Origin: an uncultured Alistipes sp. | Lineage (GTDB): Bacteria; Bacteroidota; Bacteroidia; Bacteroidales; Rikenellaceae | Direction of reading: 5' to 3' | Assembly (NCBI GenBank): GCA_900552955.1 | Contig: USBO01000120.1 | Span: forward strand, 1-5,699 | Length of the DNA: 5,699 bases | Shown: positions 1 to 5,699 of the stretch, piece by piece | Layout of the letters: every line of letters starts with the position of its first letter | Position numbering within the stretch: position 1 is the first letter of the stretch | Notes under the pieces: generated by a model | Told to the model about the DNA's origin: nothing | The model's database searches: none | The model's input: only the letters and a program-made list of their open reading frames with translations | Translations under genes and position numbers: made by a program

Positions 1-451
1 CGGAGTCGATCGGCAGGATCGGCACCCGCCGCTCGGCGGCCAGCCGCATCACGTAGTCGCCGCCCACGACGAGCGTCTCCTTGTTGGCCAGCGCCACCCG
101 CTTGCCCGCCTCGATGGCGGCCACCGTGGGCAGCAGCCCCGCATAGCCCACCAGCGCGTTGACCACCGTGTCGACCGTTGCGGCCTGCACCACCTGCCGG
201 ATGGCGTCGGCGCCTGCGTAGACCTTCACGGGGCGGTCGACCAGCGCGCGGCGCAGCGCGTCGTAGTGCGTGTCGTCGGCGATGACCACCGAGTCGGGCG
301 CGAACTCCTCGGCCTGACGGGCCAGCGTCTCCCAGTTGCGGTGGGCAGTCAGGGTGGTGATCTCGAACAGGTCGGGATGTTCGCGGACGATGTCGAGCGT
401 CTGGATGCCGATCGAACCGGTCGAGCCGAGCAGAGCGATGCGTTGTTTCAT
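1..451 (-). CDS. dxr: 1-deoxy-D-xylulose 5-phosphate reductoisomerase, N-terminal part (partial)
   Basis: This is the N-terminal 150 residues of Dxr (IspC), which converts 1-deoxy-D-xylulose 5-phosphate to 2-C-methyl-D-erythritol 4-phosphate using NADPH and a divalent metal, in the cytosolic MEP pathway of isoprenoid synthesis. The protein opens MKQRIALLGSTGSIG, with the Rossmann NADPH-binding glycine motif at residues 9-15. The family motif LANKE is at 121-125, and the fragment ends in LPIDS, where Asp149 matches the first metal-binding Asp of the family. The remaining roughly 240 residues (rest of the catalytic domain, flexible loop, C-terminal helical domain) lie outside the left edge. The ATG at 449-451 is chosen because the glycine motif begins eight residues later, as in other Dxr proteins. 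No Shine-Dalgarno sequence precedes it, which is normal in Bacteroidota. It starts 34 bases after the stop of the LytM-like gene, with no terminator between, so cotranscription is likely. Identification is very secure. Confidence 0.97.
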   Translation of the reverse strand, partial: MKQRIALLGSTGSIGIQTLDIVREHPDLFEITTLTAHRNWETLARQAEEFAPDSVVIADDTHYDALRRALVDRPVKVYAGADAIRQVVQAATVDTVVNALVGYAGLLPTVAAIEAGKRVALANKETLVVGGDYVMRLAAERRVPILPIDS

Positions 452-485
452 GGGAGGGGGCGTTGGGTCGTGGATTTCCATTGGA

Positions 486-1349
486 TCAGAATACGATATA
501 ACCTTCGGGATCGACGGGCTTGCCATCGTTCCACAGCTCGAAGCCGAAGAGCTTGGCGTCGTTGCCTTCGGCCTGCGGGTCGCTGCTGTAGCCCAGCACT
601 TCGCCGCTGCGGAGCCGCTGTCCTGTCGTGACCATCGACTGCGCGAGGTTTTTGTAGATCGAGAGCACGTTGTCCGCATGTTGCACCTGCACGACATAGC
701 CCTCCTCGGGGCTCCACAGGCTCAGCACCACCGTGCCGTTGTCGACGGCTGAGACCTGCGAGCCGGGCGATGCGGCGATGCGGATGCCGTACTGGCCCAG
801 TTTGGTGTCGAATTTCTCGGTGATGATGCCTTCGACGGGCGCCGTCATGGCCATCGCTTCGCGCAGCGTCTTGCGCGACGGCGATTTACCCAGCCCGTAG
901 GGGCCGTCGCCCTCCATCTGGAGGCGCAGGAGCGAATCTTCGCGCGACGGCATCACCAGCGTCTTGTCGGCCTTGACGCTGTCCTGCCCGCCGACGTTGC
1001 GCACCACGGGGGTCTTGCCCTCCATGATGAGGGCGATATTGTCGCTGTAGGTGTGCATGCGGTTCATCTGTCGCTCGATCGAATCGAGCCGCATGATGTT
1101 ATGCAGCAGCATCTCGCGCGAGCGGTTGGCTTCGTACCCGGGCAGGAACTCCAGCACAGGGGTGTAGGCCACCAGCGAGAGGATCAGGATGAAGAGCAGC
1201 AGGACGAAGGCCGTGAGCGCCGCGAAGATGCGCACGACCGAGATGTGCATGTGCCACTCCTCGGTGTTGTCCACCTCGTTCTGAAGCGTCAGCCTGTGTT
1301 TGCGCACCAGACGCCGGTAGATCCGTGAGAGATCTGAAAATCCTTTCAT
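486..1349 (-). CDS. Membrane-anchored M23/LytM-fold protein with degenerate zinc site
   Basis: A 287-residue protein with a short basic cytoplasmic N-terminus, one membrane segment (about residues 38-62), a coiled-coil-like stretch (about 72-110), a linker, and a C-terminal M23 (LytM/peptidase M23) domain from about 170 to the end. The fold is recognisable from PVEGIITEKF, the GTVV and GYVVQVQH strands, the LRSGEVLGY turn and the closing FELWNDGKPVDP segment. Active M23 enzymes carry HxGxD, a second His after the H-N-G strand, and HxH. Here those positions appear as Gln186 and Arg190, Asn234 in YKNL, and Gly269 (with Leu267) in LFGFE. It is therefore unlikely to cut peptidoglycan itself. By analogy with EnvC and NlpD it may activate or position another murein hydrolase in the periplasm; that role is inferred. 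The ATG at 1347-1349 is chosen because it gives a normal basic tail and membrane anchor. Upstream in-frame sequence lies in the repeat array. It is probably expressed from promoters in that array and cotranscribed with dxr. Confidence 0.88.
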   Translation of the reverse strand: MKGFSDLSRIYRRLVRKHRLTLQNEVDNTEEWHMHISVVRIFAALTAFVLLLFILILSLVAYTPVLEFLPGYEANRSREMLLHNIMRLDSIERQMNRMHTYSDNIALIMEGKTPVVRNVGGQDSVKADKTLVMPSREDSLLRLQMEGDGPYGLGKSPSRKTLREAMAMTAPVEGIITEKFDTKLGQYGIRIAASPGSQVSAVDNGTVVLSLWSPEEGYVVQVQHADNVLSIYKNLAQSMVTTGQRLRSGEVLGYSSDPQAEGNDAKLFGFELWNDGKPVDPEGYIVF

Positions 1350-1434
1350 AGTCCGCGTGTTTGCAATTGCGATGCCGGGTCGGAGGGCGGGCGACGCTCG
1401 GTGCGTCGGCGCGCTCTGCGCCCCAGTCGTTTGG
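1350..1434 (-). other. Probable 5' leader of the LytM-like gene, with two small hairpins
   Basis: No gene is seen between the start codon of the LytM-like gene and the nearest promoter-like element. If transcription begins a few bases after the -7 box at 1435-1442, the leader is about 80 nt. It contains two short GC-rich inverted repeats, 1392-1397 with 1403-1408 (6 bp) and 1408-1412 with 1418-1422 (5 bp). They share base 1408, so they could not both form fully. Neither is followed by a T tract, and I recognise no known riboswitch or RNA family. They may be chance pairings in GC-rich DNA. Confidence 0.35.
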
Positions 1435-1466
1435 CAAAGATACGAATAAGCGAGGGCAAAAGCAAG
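1435..1466 (-). promoter_or_regulatory. Putative promoter in repeat unit 1, reading into the LytM-like gene and dxr
   Basis: On the minus strand TATCTTTG (1435-1442) matches the Bacteroidota -7 consensus TAnnTTTG exactly. A TTG (1463-1465) lies 20 bases upstream, fitting the -33 element. This is the unit nearest the gene, and it would start transcription about 80 bases before the ATG. The -33 element lies within the arm of the unit's central inverted repeat. Confidence 0.65.
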
Positions 1467-1507
1467 CTCGCTTGCACTTTGCCGATCGGGAGTATCTAAG
1501 GCAAAGC

Positions 1508-1540
1508 CAAAGATACGAATAAGCCGAAAACAAAAACAAA
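1508..1540 (-). promoter_or_regulatory. Putative promoter in repeat unit 2
   Basis: A second exact TATCTTTG -7 box (1508-1515) on the minus strand has a TTTG -33 element (1537-1540) 21 bases upstream. It reads in the same direction as the unit 1 promoter. A transcript from here would pass through all of unit 1 and carry its hairpin in the leader. Confidence 0.5.
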
Positions 1541-1582
1541 CTTGTTTGCGATTTTGTTGAGGCGAAGTATCTAAGACGAAGT

Positions 1583-1613
1583 CAATGATACGAAAAGTCG
1601 GGCGCAGAAGCAA
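1583..1613 (-). promoter_or_regulatory. Weak putative promoter in repeat unit 3
   Basis: The corresponding element in unit 3 is TATCATTG (1583-1590), one base off the -7 consensus, with TTG (1611-1613) 20 bases upstream. It is called mainly because it sits at the same place in the repeat as the two better matches, so it may be a decayed copy. Confidence 0.3.
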
Positions 1614-1665
1614 GCCTGCTTGCTTTTTCCGAGCGGGAGTGCCTTCGACAAAACCATAGTATGAA

Positions 1666-1701
1666 TAAAAAACGGACTGCAACAACCCGTGCAGTCCGTT
1701 T
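1666..1701 (-). terminator. Intrinsic terminator of secDF
   Basis: A perfect 11-bp stem pairs 1670-1680 with 1691-1701 (AAACGGACTGC and its complement) around a 10-base loop. On the minus strand it is followed by a run of Ts (1666-1670 and the end of the stem). It begins about 36 bases beyond the secDF stop, as expected for a Rho-independent terminator, and separates secDF from the downstream repeat-driven genes. Its T tract overlaps the partial fourth repeat unit. Confidence 0.9.
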
Positions 1702-1736
1702 CGAGGCAAATTCCTCCCCGCGGGAGGCTCGGCAGC

Positions 1737-4700
1737 CTACTCCTTGCCTTTGCCCCTGACGGAGGCGGGCATCAGGTCGTAGGAGAGCGGCGTGGCGATA
1801 AACCACGACGAATAGGTACCGATCACCACGCCGCACAGCAGCGCGAAGATGAAACCGCGGATCGTCTCGCCGCCGAAGAGGAAGATCGCCAGCAGCGTCA
1901 CGATCGTCGTGCCCGACGAGTTGAACGTACGCGCCATCGTCGAGCTGACGGCGTTGTTGATATTGTCGCGCAGGCTCCGTTTCGGATAGAGCGCAATGAA
2001 CTCGCGGATGCGGTCGAAGATCACCACCGTGTTGTTGATCGAGTAGCCGATCACGGTCAGGATCGCCGCGATGAAAGCCTGGTTGATCTCCAGATTGAAC
2101 GGCATCACCGCGTAGAGCATCGAGAAGAGACCGATGACGATCAGCGCGTCGTGCGCCAGCGACAGCGTGGCACCCGTCGCCCACTGCCACTTCTTGAAGC
2201 GCAGGGTGATGTAGAGTCCGATGGCGATCAGCGAGAAGAAGACCGCATAGATTGCATTGTAGGTCATGTCCTTGGCGATCGACGGGCCGATCTTGTCGGC
2301 CGAAACGATACCGAAGGGGCTGAGCTGCGTGTTGCGGAAATCGGCGAAAGAGACATCGTCCTTGTAGTAGCCCTTCACCGCGTCGTAGAGCAGCCGGTTG
2401 ATCTCGTCCGTAGCCTCGTCCGAAGCGTCGTCGTATTTGTACTGCGTCACGATGCGCACCTGGTCGCCGTCGCCGCCGTACTGTTTGACTTCGAGGCTGA
2501 CGTTGGCGTTGTCGGCGTTCTCGATCTGCGCGAACTGTTCGCCGATCGAGGTACGCACCTGCTCGACCGAGATCGGCTGGTCGAAGAGCACCACATACGA
2601 ACGGCCGCCCGTGAACTCTACGCCGCGGTTCAGACCGAAAACGGCGAACGACAGGAACGACAGGACGATCACCGTGCCCGAAATCGCATAGGAGATCTTA
2701 CGCTTGCCGATGAAATCGAAACGGATGTTGTTGAGCCAGTTCTCCGACCACTTGCGCGAGAAGGAGATGCTGCCGAACTTACCGACGACGGCCTCGATGA
2801 GCAGACGCGTGATGAAGATCGAGCTGAAGAGCGAGGTGAGGATACCGATGATGAGCGTCGTGGCGAAGCCCTGCACGGGGCCGTTGCCGAAGACGAAGAG
2901 CACGATACCGGTGATGACGGTGGTCAGCTGACCGTCGATGATGGCGGAATAGGCGTTCGAGAAACCGTCCCTGATCGCCAGCGACAGGCCCTTGCCGGCG
3001 CGCAGTTCCTCCTTGATGCGTTCGTAGATAATCACGTTGGAGTCGACGGCCATACCCATCGTCAGGACGATACCCGCGATACCGGGCAGCGTCAGCACGG
3101 CGCCGAACGACACCAGCACACCCATAAGCAGGAAGACATTGAACAGCAGCGCCAGGTCGGCCACCCAGCCCGCCGTCTTGTAGAAGGCACCCATGTAGAG
3201 CAGCACCAGAAGGAAGGCGATGACGAACGAGATCAGACCGGCGTCGATCGACTCCTGACCCAGCGAGGGGCCGACCACCGTATCCTGAATGATGTGGGCC
3301 GGCGCGGGAACCTTACCCGATTTGAGCACATTGGCCAGGTCCTTGGCCTCCTGAATGGTGAAGTTGCCCGAGATCGACGAACTTCCGCCGTCGATCTTCT
3401 GGCGCACGACCGGCGCCGAATAGACGTAGCCGTCGAGCACGATGGCCACGCAGCGGCCCACGTTGTCGGCCGTCAGACGCGCCCACTCCGAGATGCCGTT
3501 GGAGTTCATCGTCATCGAGACCTCGGCCTCGGCACCGCGCTGCGCATAGGCTTCGCGGGCGTCGGTGATGACCGAACCGTCCAGCGGAGCGCGGCCGTCG
3601 GGACGCTCGACCTTGATGGCATAGAGATAGAAGCGACCGTCGAGAGGCTGCTGCGCCTCGCCCTTGATCGCCCACTTGAAGCGCAGGTCGGCCGGAAGCA
3701 TCTCCTTCACGGCGGGCAGCGCCAGATAGTCGTTCACCGCAGCCGTGTCGGCAGCCATGACGGCTCCCACGGCCGCACCGCCCGCGAACTGCGGGTTGAG
3801 CAGCGCCAGCAGCGGATTCTGCTCGCGGTTATAATAGGAATCCGAGACCTCGGCCGCAGGCATCTGCTCCTCGGCGGTGGCCACCTCGGCGATCAGACCG
3901 CCCTCAGCAGCCGGCGCGGCAGCTTCCTCGGCCACGACAACCTCGGTCGCAGGCTCGGCAGCAGCCTTCATGTCGGCCAGATACTGTCTGACCGCCTGAT
4001 CGGCACGCATCAGCGTCGGCACGATCTCGCCGGCGTTGTAGGTCGTCCAGAATTCGAGCGAAGCCGACCCCTGAAGCAGCTTGCGCACGCGCTCCGGCTC
4101 CTTCACGCCCGGCAGCTCGACCAGAATGCGGTTCGAGTTGGGCAGACGCTGGATATTGGGCTGCGTGACGCCGAAGTGGTCGATGCGGCTGCGCAGGATG
4201 TTGAACGACGCGTCGATGGCATCGTCGGTCTCTTTGCGCAGGATCTTCTCGACCTCGGCATCGGTGCTGTTGGGCGTGATGTCCTTGCGGTCGGGGCTGA
4301 CGAAGATCGCAGCCAGCGGCGCGCCGTTGGTCGAGGTGCGGTAGCTGCGGACAAACTCGCCGATGAAGTCCTTGCCCGTGCGGAGCCCCTCTTTGGCCTG
4401 CGCCATCGCCTCGATGAAGGCGGGATCGTTCCGGCTGTCGCCGGCCAGCGACTTGACGACATCCTCCACCTGAATTTCGAGCATGACGTTCATGCCGCCC
4501 TTCAGATCCAGACCGAGGTTCAGCTCCTTCTCCTTGATCTCCTTGAAGGTGAACTTGCGGAAGCCCAGATTATAGACCGGCTGATTCTGCACCGAATCGA
4601 GGTAGTACTGCTCCCGTGCGGAGCGTTCCTCGCCGTCGTAAGCAGCCGCATACGCCGCCGCTTTCTTCTCCACGCTCCGCGCCTTGAACGAGAACGAGAG

Positions 4701-4763
4701 CTGGTAGATACAGGCAATCGCAAGTAGAATCGCCAGTAATTTGATAGCACCTTTGCTTTGCAT
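1737..4763 (-). CDS. secDF: Fused protein translocase subunit SecDF
   Basis: SecDF is the inner-membrane accessory complex that uses proton flow to help pull preproteins out of the SecYEG channel on the periplasmic side. The 1008 residues comprise a SecD half and a SecF half, the arrangement usual in Bacteroidota. The SecD half has a first membrane helix (about 8-26), the motif LGLDLKGG (83-90), a large P1 domain (about 90-490) and five further helices (about 508-660), including GMAVDSNV with Asp574, the counterpart of the proton-relay Asp519 of E. coli SecD. The SecF half has a helix at about 690-710, FTGG (717-720), its own periplasmic domain (about 720-830) and five helices (about 836-995), with Asp872 in SLAHD and the DRIRE motif at 917-921. 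The P1 domain carries an Ala/Glu-rich low-complexity stretch (about 265-305). Residue 911 is Asn where many homologues are acidic. The start at 4761-4763 gives MQSKG just before the first helix; an in-frame ATG 18 codons upstream (4815-4817) is less likely. It has its own promoter and terminator, so it is probably monocistronic. Confidence 0.97.
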   Translation of the reverse strand: MQSKGAIKLLAILLAIACIYQLSFSFKARSVEKKAAAYAAAYDGEERSAREQYYLDSVQNQPVYNLGFRKFTFKEIKEKELNLGLDLKGGMNVMLEIQVEDVVKSLAGDSRNDPAFIEAMAQAKEGLRTGKDFIGEFVRSYRTSTNGAPLAAIFVSPDRKDITPNSTDAEVEKILRKETDDAIDASFNILRSRIDHFGVTQPNIQRLPNSNRILVELPGVKEPERVRKLLQGSASLEFWTTYNAGEIVPTLMRADQAVRQYLADMKAAAEPATEVVVAEEAAAPAAEGGLIAEVATAEEQMPAAEVSDSYYNREQNPLLALLNPQFAGGAAVGAVMAADTAAVNDYLALPAVKEMLPADLRFKWAIKGEAQQPLDGRFYLYAIKVERPDGRAPLDGSVITDAREAYAQRGAEAEVSMTMNSNGISEWARLTADNVGRCVAIVLDGYVYSAPVVRQKIDGGSSSISGNFTIQEAKDLANVLKSGKVPAPAHIIQDTVVGPSLGQESIDAGLISFVIAFLLVLLYMGAFYKTAGWVADLALLFNVFLLMGVLVSFGAVLTLPGIAGIVLTMGMAVDSNVIIYERIKEELRAGKGLSLAIRDGFSNAYSAIIDGQLTTVITGIVLFVFGNGPVQGFATTLIIGILTSLFSSIFITRLLIEAVVGKFGSISFSRKWSENWLNNIRFDFIGKRKISYAISGTVIVLSFLSFAVFGLNRGVEFTGGRSYVVLFDQPISVEQVRTSIGEQFAQIENADNANVSLEVKQYGGDGDQVRIVTQYKYDDASDEATDEINRLLYDAVKGYYKDDVSFADFRNTQLSPFGIVSADKIGPSIAKDMTYNAIYAVFFSLIAIGLYITLRFKKWQWATGATLSLAHDALIVIGLFSMLYAVMPFNLEINQAFIAAILTVIGYSINNTVVIFDRIREFIALYPKRSLRDNINNAVSSTMARTFNSSGTTIVTLLAIFLFGGETIRGFIFALLCGVVIGTYSSWFIATPLSYDLMPASVRGKGKE

Positions 4764-4856
4764 TTGAGTTTGAATTATTGTTATTATCTTGTTGTTTCTC
4801 CGGTGATTATCCCGCATTGGCGGCATCATGCCGCACCATAGCGCGCCGATAGTTCG

Positions 4857-4887
4857 CAAAATTAGGCATTTTTTTCCGAAAAAACAA
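4857..4887 (-). promoter_or_regulatory. Putative promoter of secDF
   Basis: On the minus strand TAATTTTG (4857-4864) matches the Bacteroidota -7 consensus TAnnTTTG, with TTG (4885-4887) 20 bases upstream as the -33 element and a T-rich spacer. The expected leader is about 85-90 nt. Just before the secDF ATG the leader (4764-4800) is A/T-rich without a Shine-Dalgarno sequence, as is common for efficiently translated Bacteroidota genes. Confidence 0.7.
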
Positions 4888-4900
4888 CAGTCCGAGCCAA

Positions 4901-4928
4901 TTAACGGTTGACAGCGAATCGTTAACGG
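4901..4928. repeat. Heptamer direct repeat upstream of the secDF promoter
   Basis: TTAACGG occurs at 4901-4907 and again at 4922-4928, exactly 21 bases apart, or about two helical turns. The second copy lies within the palindrome CGTTAACG (4920-4927). The pair lies about 14 bases upstream of the -33 element of the secDF promoter, where an activator could bind. No regulator can be named, and chance is possible for a 7-base match. Confidence 0.4.
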
Positions 4929-5002
4929 ACGACCGCCGCACCGGTCCTCTCCAACCGCACGGCGCGTCGTATCACGACGAACGCCGGCCGCGGCCCCGTG
5001 AA

Positions 5003-5046
5003 ACGACGAGAGGGTTCGGACGATTGCGTCCGAACCCTCCCGTCGT
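5003..5046 (-). terminator. Probable dnaK terminator hairpin
   Basis: A perfect 13-bp stem (5010-5022 with 5027-5039) closes a 4-base ATTG loop and is extended, after a mismatch, by further pairing of 5003-5008 with 5041-5046. It begins 14 bases after the dnaK stop. On the minus strand only three Ts follow directly, so it is a weak intrinsic terminator by the usual rule. The long stem could instead protect the mRNA 3' end, or do both. Confidence 0.75.
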
Positions 5047-5060
5047 CTGTCGGCGGTCAA

Positions 5061-5699
5061 TTACTTGACCTCCTCGAACTCGACATCCTCGGGCTGCGAG
5101 GAGTCGCCGCCGTTCGAAGCACCCGCGTCGGCGCCGGCAGCGCCGGCTCCGGCACCCGCACCGCCCTGCTGCTGTTGCTGCTGGGCGTAGATGTCCTGCG
5201 AAGCGGCCTGCCATGCGGCGTTGAGCTCCGTGATGGCGGTGTCGATGGCTGCCACGTCGGCGTTCTTGTGCGCCTCCCTGAGCTTGCCGAGCGCCGCCTC
5301 GATGGCCGACTTCTTGTCGGCGGGCAGTTTGTCGCCGTACTCCTTGAGCTGTTTCTCGGTGGCGAAGATGTTCGAGTCGGCGGCGTTGATCTTGTCGATG
5401 CGCTCCTTCTCCTCCTTGTCCTTCGCCTCATTGGCCTTGGCCTCGTCGCGCATGCGCTGGATCTCGGCCTCGGTCAGACCGCTCGACGCCTCGATGCGGA
5501 TCTTCTGCTCCTTGCCCGTGCCCTTGTCCTTGGCCGAGACGTTGAGAATGCCGTTGGCGTCGATGTCGAACGTCACCTCGATCTGCGGCACGCCGCGCGG
5601 TGCGGCGGGGATGCCGTCGAGATGGAAGCGGCCGATCGACTTGTTGTCGCGGGCCAGCGGACGCTCGCCCTGGCAGACGTTGATCTCCACCGAAGGCTG
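5061..5699 (-). CDS. dnaK: Molecular chaperone DnaK (Hsp70), C-terminal part (partial)
   Basis: The last 212 residues of DnaK, the cytosolic ATP-dependent Hsp70 that binds exposed hydrophobic segments of unfolded proteins with DnaJ and GrpE. The reading frame runs off the right edge, so the nucleotide-binding domain and part of the substrate-binding domain are missing. In this fragment, residues 1-70 are the end of the beta substrate-binding subdomain, with the Hsp70 stretch RGVPQIEVTFDIDANG (35-50) and LNVSAKDKGTGKEQKI. Residues from about 75 to 172 are the helical lid, including EYGDKLPADKKSAIE. The tail (173-212) is a run of six Gln, a Gly/Ala-rich disordered stretch, then the conserved DVEFEEVK ending. 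E. coli DnaK continues three residues past FEEVK; this protein stops there. The GTG at 5688-5690 encodes an internal Val, not a start, because the Hsp70 match continues upstream of it. A strong hairpin follows the stop codon. Confidence 0.98.
   Translation of the reverse strand, partial: QPSVEINVCQGERPLARDNKSIGRFHLDGIPAAPRGVPQIEVTFDIDANGILNVSAKDKGTGKEQKIRIEASSGLTEAEIQRMRDEAKANEAKDKEEKERIDKINAADSNIFATEKQLKEYGDKLPADKKSAIEAALGKLREAHKNADVAAIDTAITELNAAWQAASQDIYAQQQQQQGGAGAGAGAAGADAGASNGGDSSQPEDVEFEEVK

Larger units (their letters stand above)
1435..1670. repeat. Tandem array of palindromic ~73-bp repeats (three units plus a partial fourth)
   Basis: Imperfect units begin at 1435, 1508 and 1583, with a degenerate fragment from 1655, giving spacings of 73, 75 and 72 bases. 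Units 1 and 2 share an identical 17-base opening (CAAAGATACGAATAAGC). Units 1 and 2 end near AAGTATCTAAG or AGTATCTAAG, an inverted copy of the AGATAC near the opening. Each full unit has a central inverted repeat: 1462-1467 with 1470-1475, 1537-1541 with 1544-1548, and 1608-1615 with 1618-1625. Each is therefore an imperfect palindrome able to form a long hairpin on either strand. Unit 2 is markedly more AT-rich and unit 3 has lost the inverted terminal motif. The array fills the gap between the secDF terminator and the LytM-like gene. It resembles REP/BIME-type intergenic repeats in kind; I cannot assign it to a named family. Confidence 0.85.

Noticed and set aside
266..752. Overlapping plus-strand frames opposite dxr and the LytM-like gene
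   Set aside because: They are shadows of two well-supported minus-strand genes and have no recognisable motifs.
1435..1670. CRISPR array
   Set aside because: Units are about 73 bases, adjacent and diverged along their whole length, with no short identical repeats alternating with unique spacers and no cas genes in the window.
1350..1709. In-frame extension of the LytM-like gene by 120 residues upstream
   Set aside because: The extension reads through the palindromic repeat array and its promoters, and gives repetitive non-conserved peptide. The ATG at 1347-1349 gives a normal basic tail and membrane anchor.
1689..4727. Open frame of about 1012 codons on the plus strand, antisense to secDF
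   Set aside because: It is the mirror of a strongly GC-biased real gene: its product is an Arg/Asp/His/Glu/Val-rich string without recognisable domains, while the minus-strand product is an unmistakable full-length SecDF. Long antisense frames are common in such DNA.
4764..5060. In-frame extension of secDF by up to 99 residues upstream
   Set aside because: It would cover the promoter and the dnaK terminator hairpin, and has no resemblance to SecD. The MQSKG start just before the first membrane helix fits the family.
5164..5182. CAG/CAA run in dnaK as a contingency microsatellite
   Set aside because: It encodes six Gln in the disordered tail, where Gln runs are usual for DnaK. It is only six codons, interrupted by a CAA, so slippage-based switching is not supported.

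Overview
The window looks like chromosomal housekeeping DNA from a GC-rich member of the Bacteroidales, most plausibly Alistipes or a close relative in the Rikenellaceae. Three things suggest this: SecD and SecF are fused into one protein of about 1000 residues, as is usual in Bacteroidota; the promoter-like elements fit the Bacteroidota pattern (TTG or TTTG, about 20 bases, then TAnnTTTG) and start codons lack Shine-Dalgarno sequences; and the GC content is high for this order. The genus is an inference from composition and was not tested by alignment. No phage, insertion sequence, CRISPR, tRNA or rRNA was seen.

All four genes lie on the minus strand, so they read from right to left. At the right edge (5061-5699) is the C-terminal third of dnaK, the Hsp70 chaperone, ending at a strong hairpin (5003-5046). 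A gap of about 300 bases (4764-5060) carries a good promoter for the next gene (4857-4887), with a direct repeat just upstream of it. Then comes secDF (1737-4763, 1008 residues), the proton-driven accessory motor of the Sec translocon, closed by an intrinsic terminator (1666-1701).

Next is a non-coding stretch of nearly 390 bases (1350-1736). It holds an array of three imperfect palindromic repeats of about 73 bases plus a partial fourth (1435-1670). Each full unit contains a Bacteroidota-type promoter reading towards the next gene. That gene (486-1349) encodes a membrane-anchored M23/LytM-fold protein in which all four expected zinc ligands appear to be replaced, so it is probably a non-enzymatic murein-hydrolase regulator or scaffold. 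Only 34 bases further on starts dxr (1-451, cut by the window edge), the second enzyme of the MEP isoprenoid pathway; the two are probably cotranscribed.

As a set the genes concern the cell envelope and protein homeostasis: folding (DnaK), export (SecDF), a likely cell-wall regulator, and isoprenoid supply, which feeds the undecaprenyl carrier used for peptidoglycan. I found no convincing new multi-gene system. The most interesting items are the promoter-bearing palindromic repeat array and the degenerate LytM protein.
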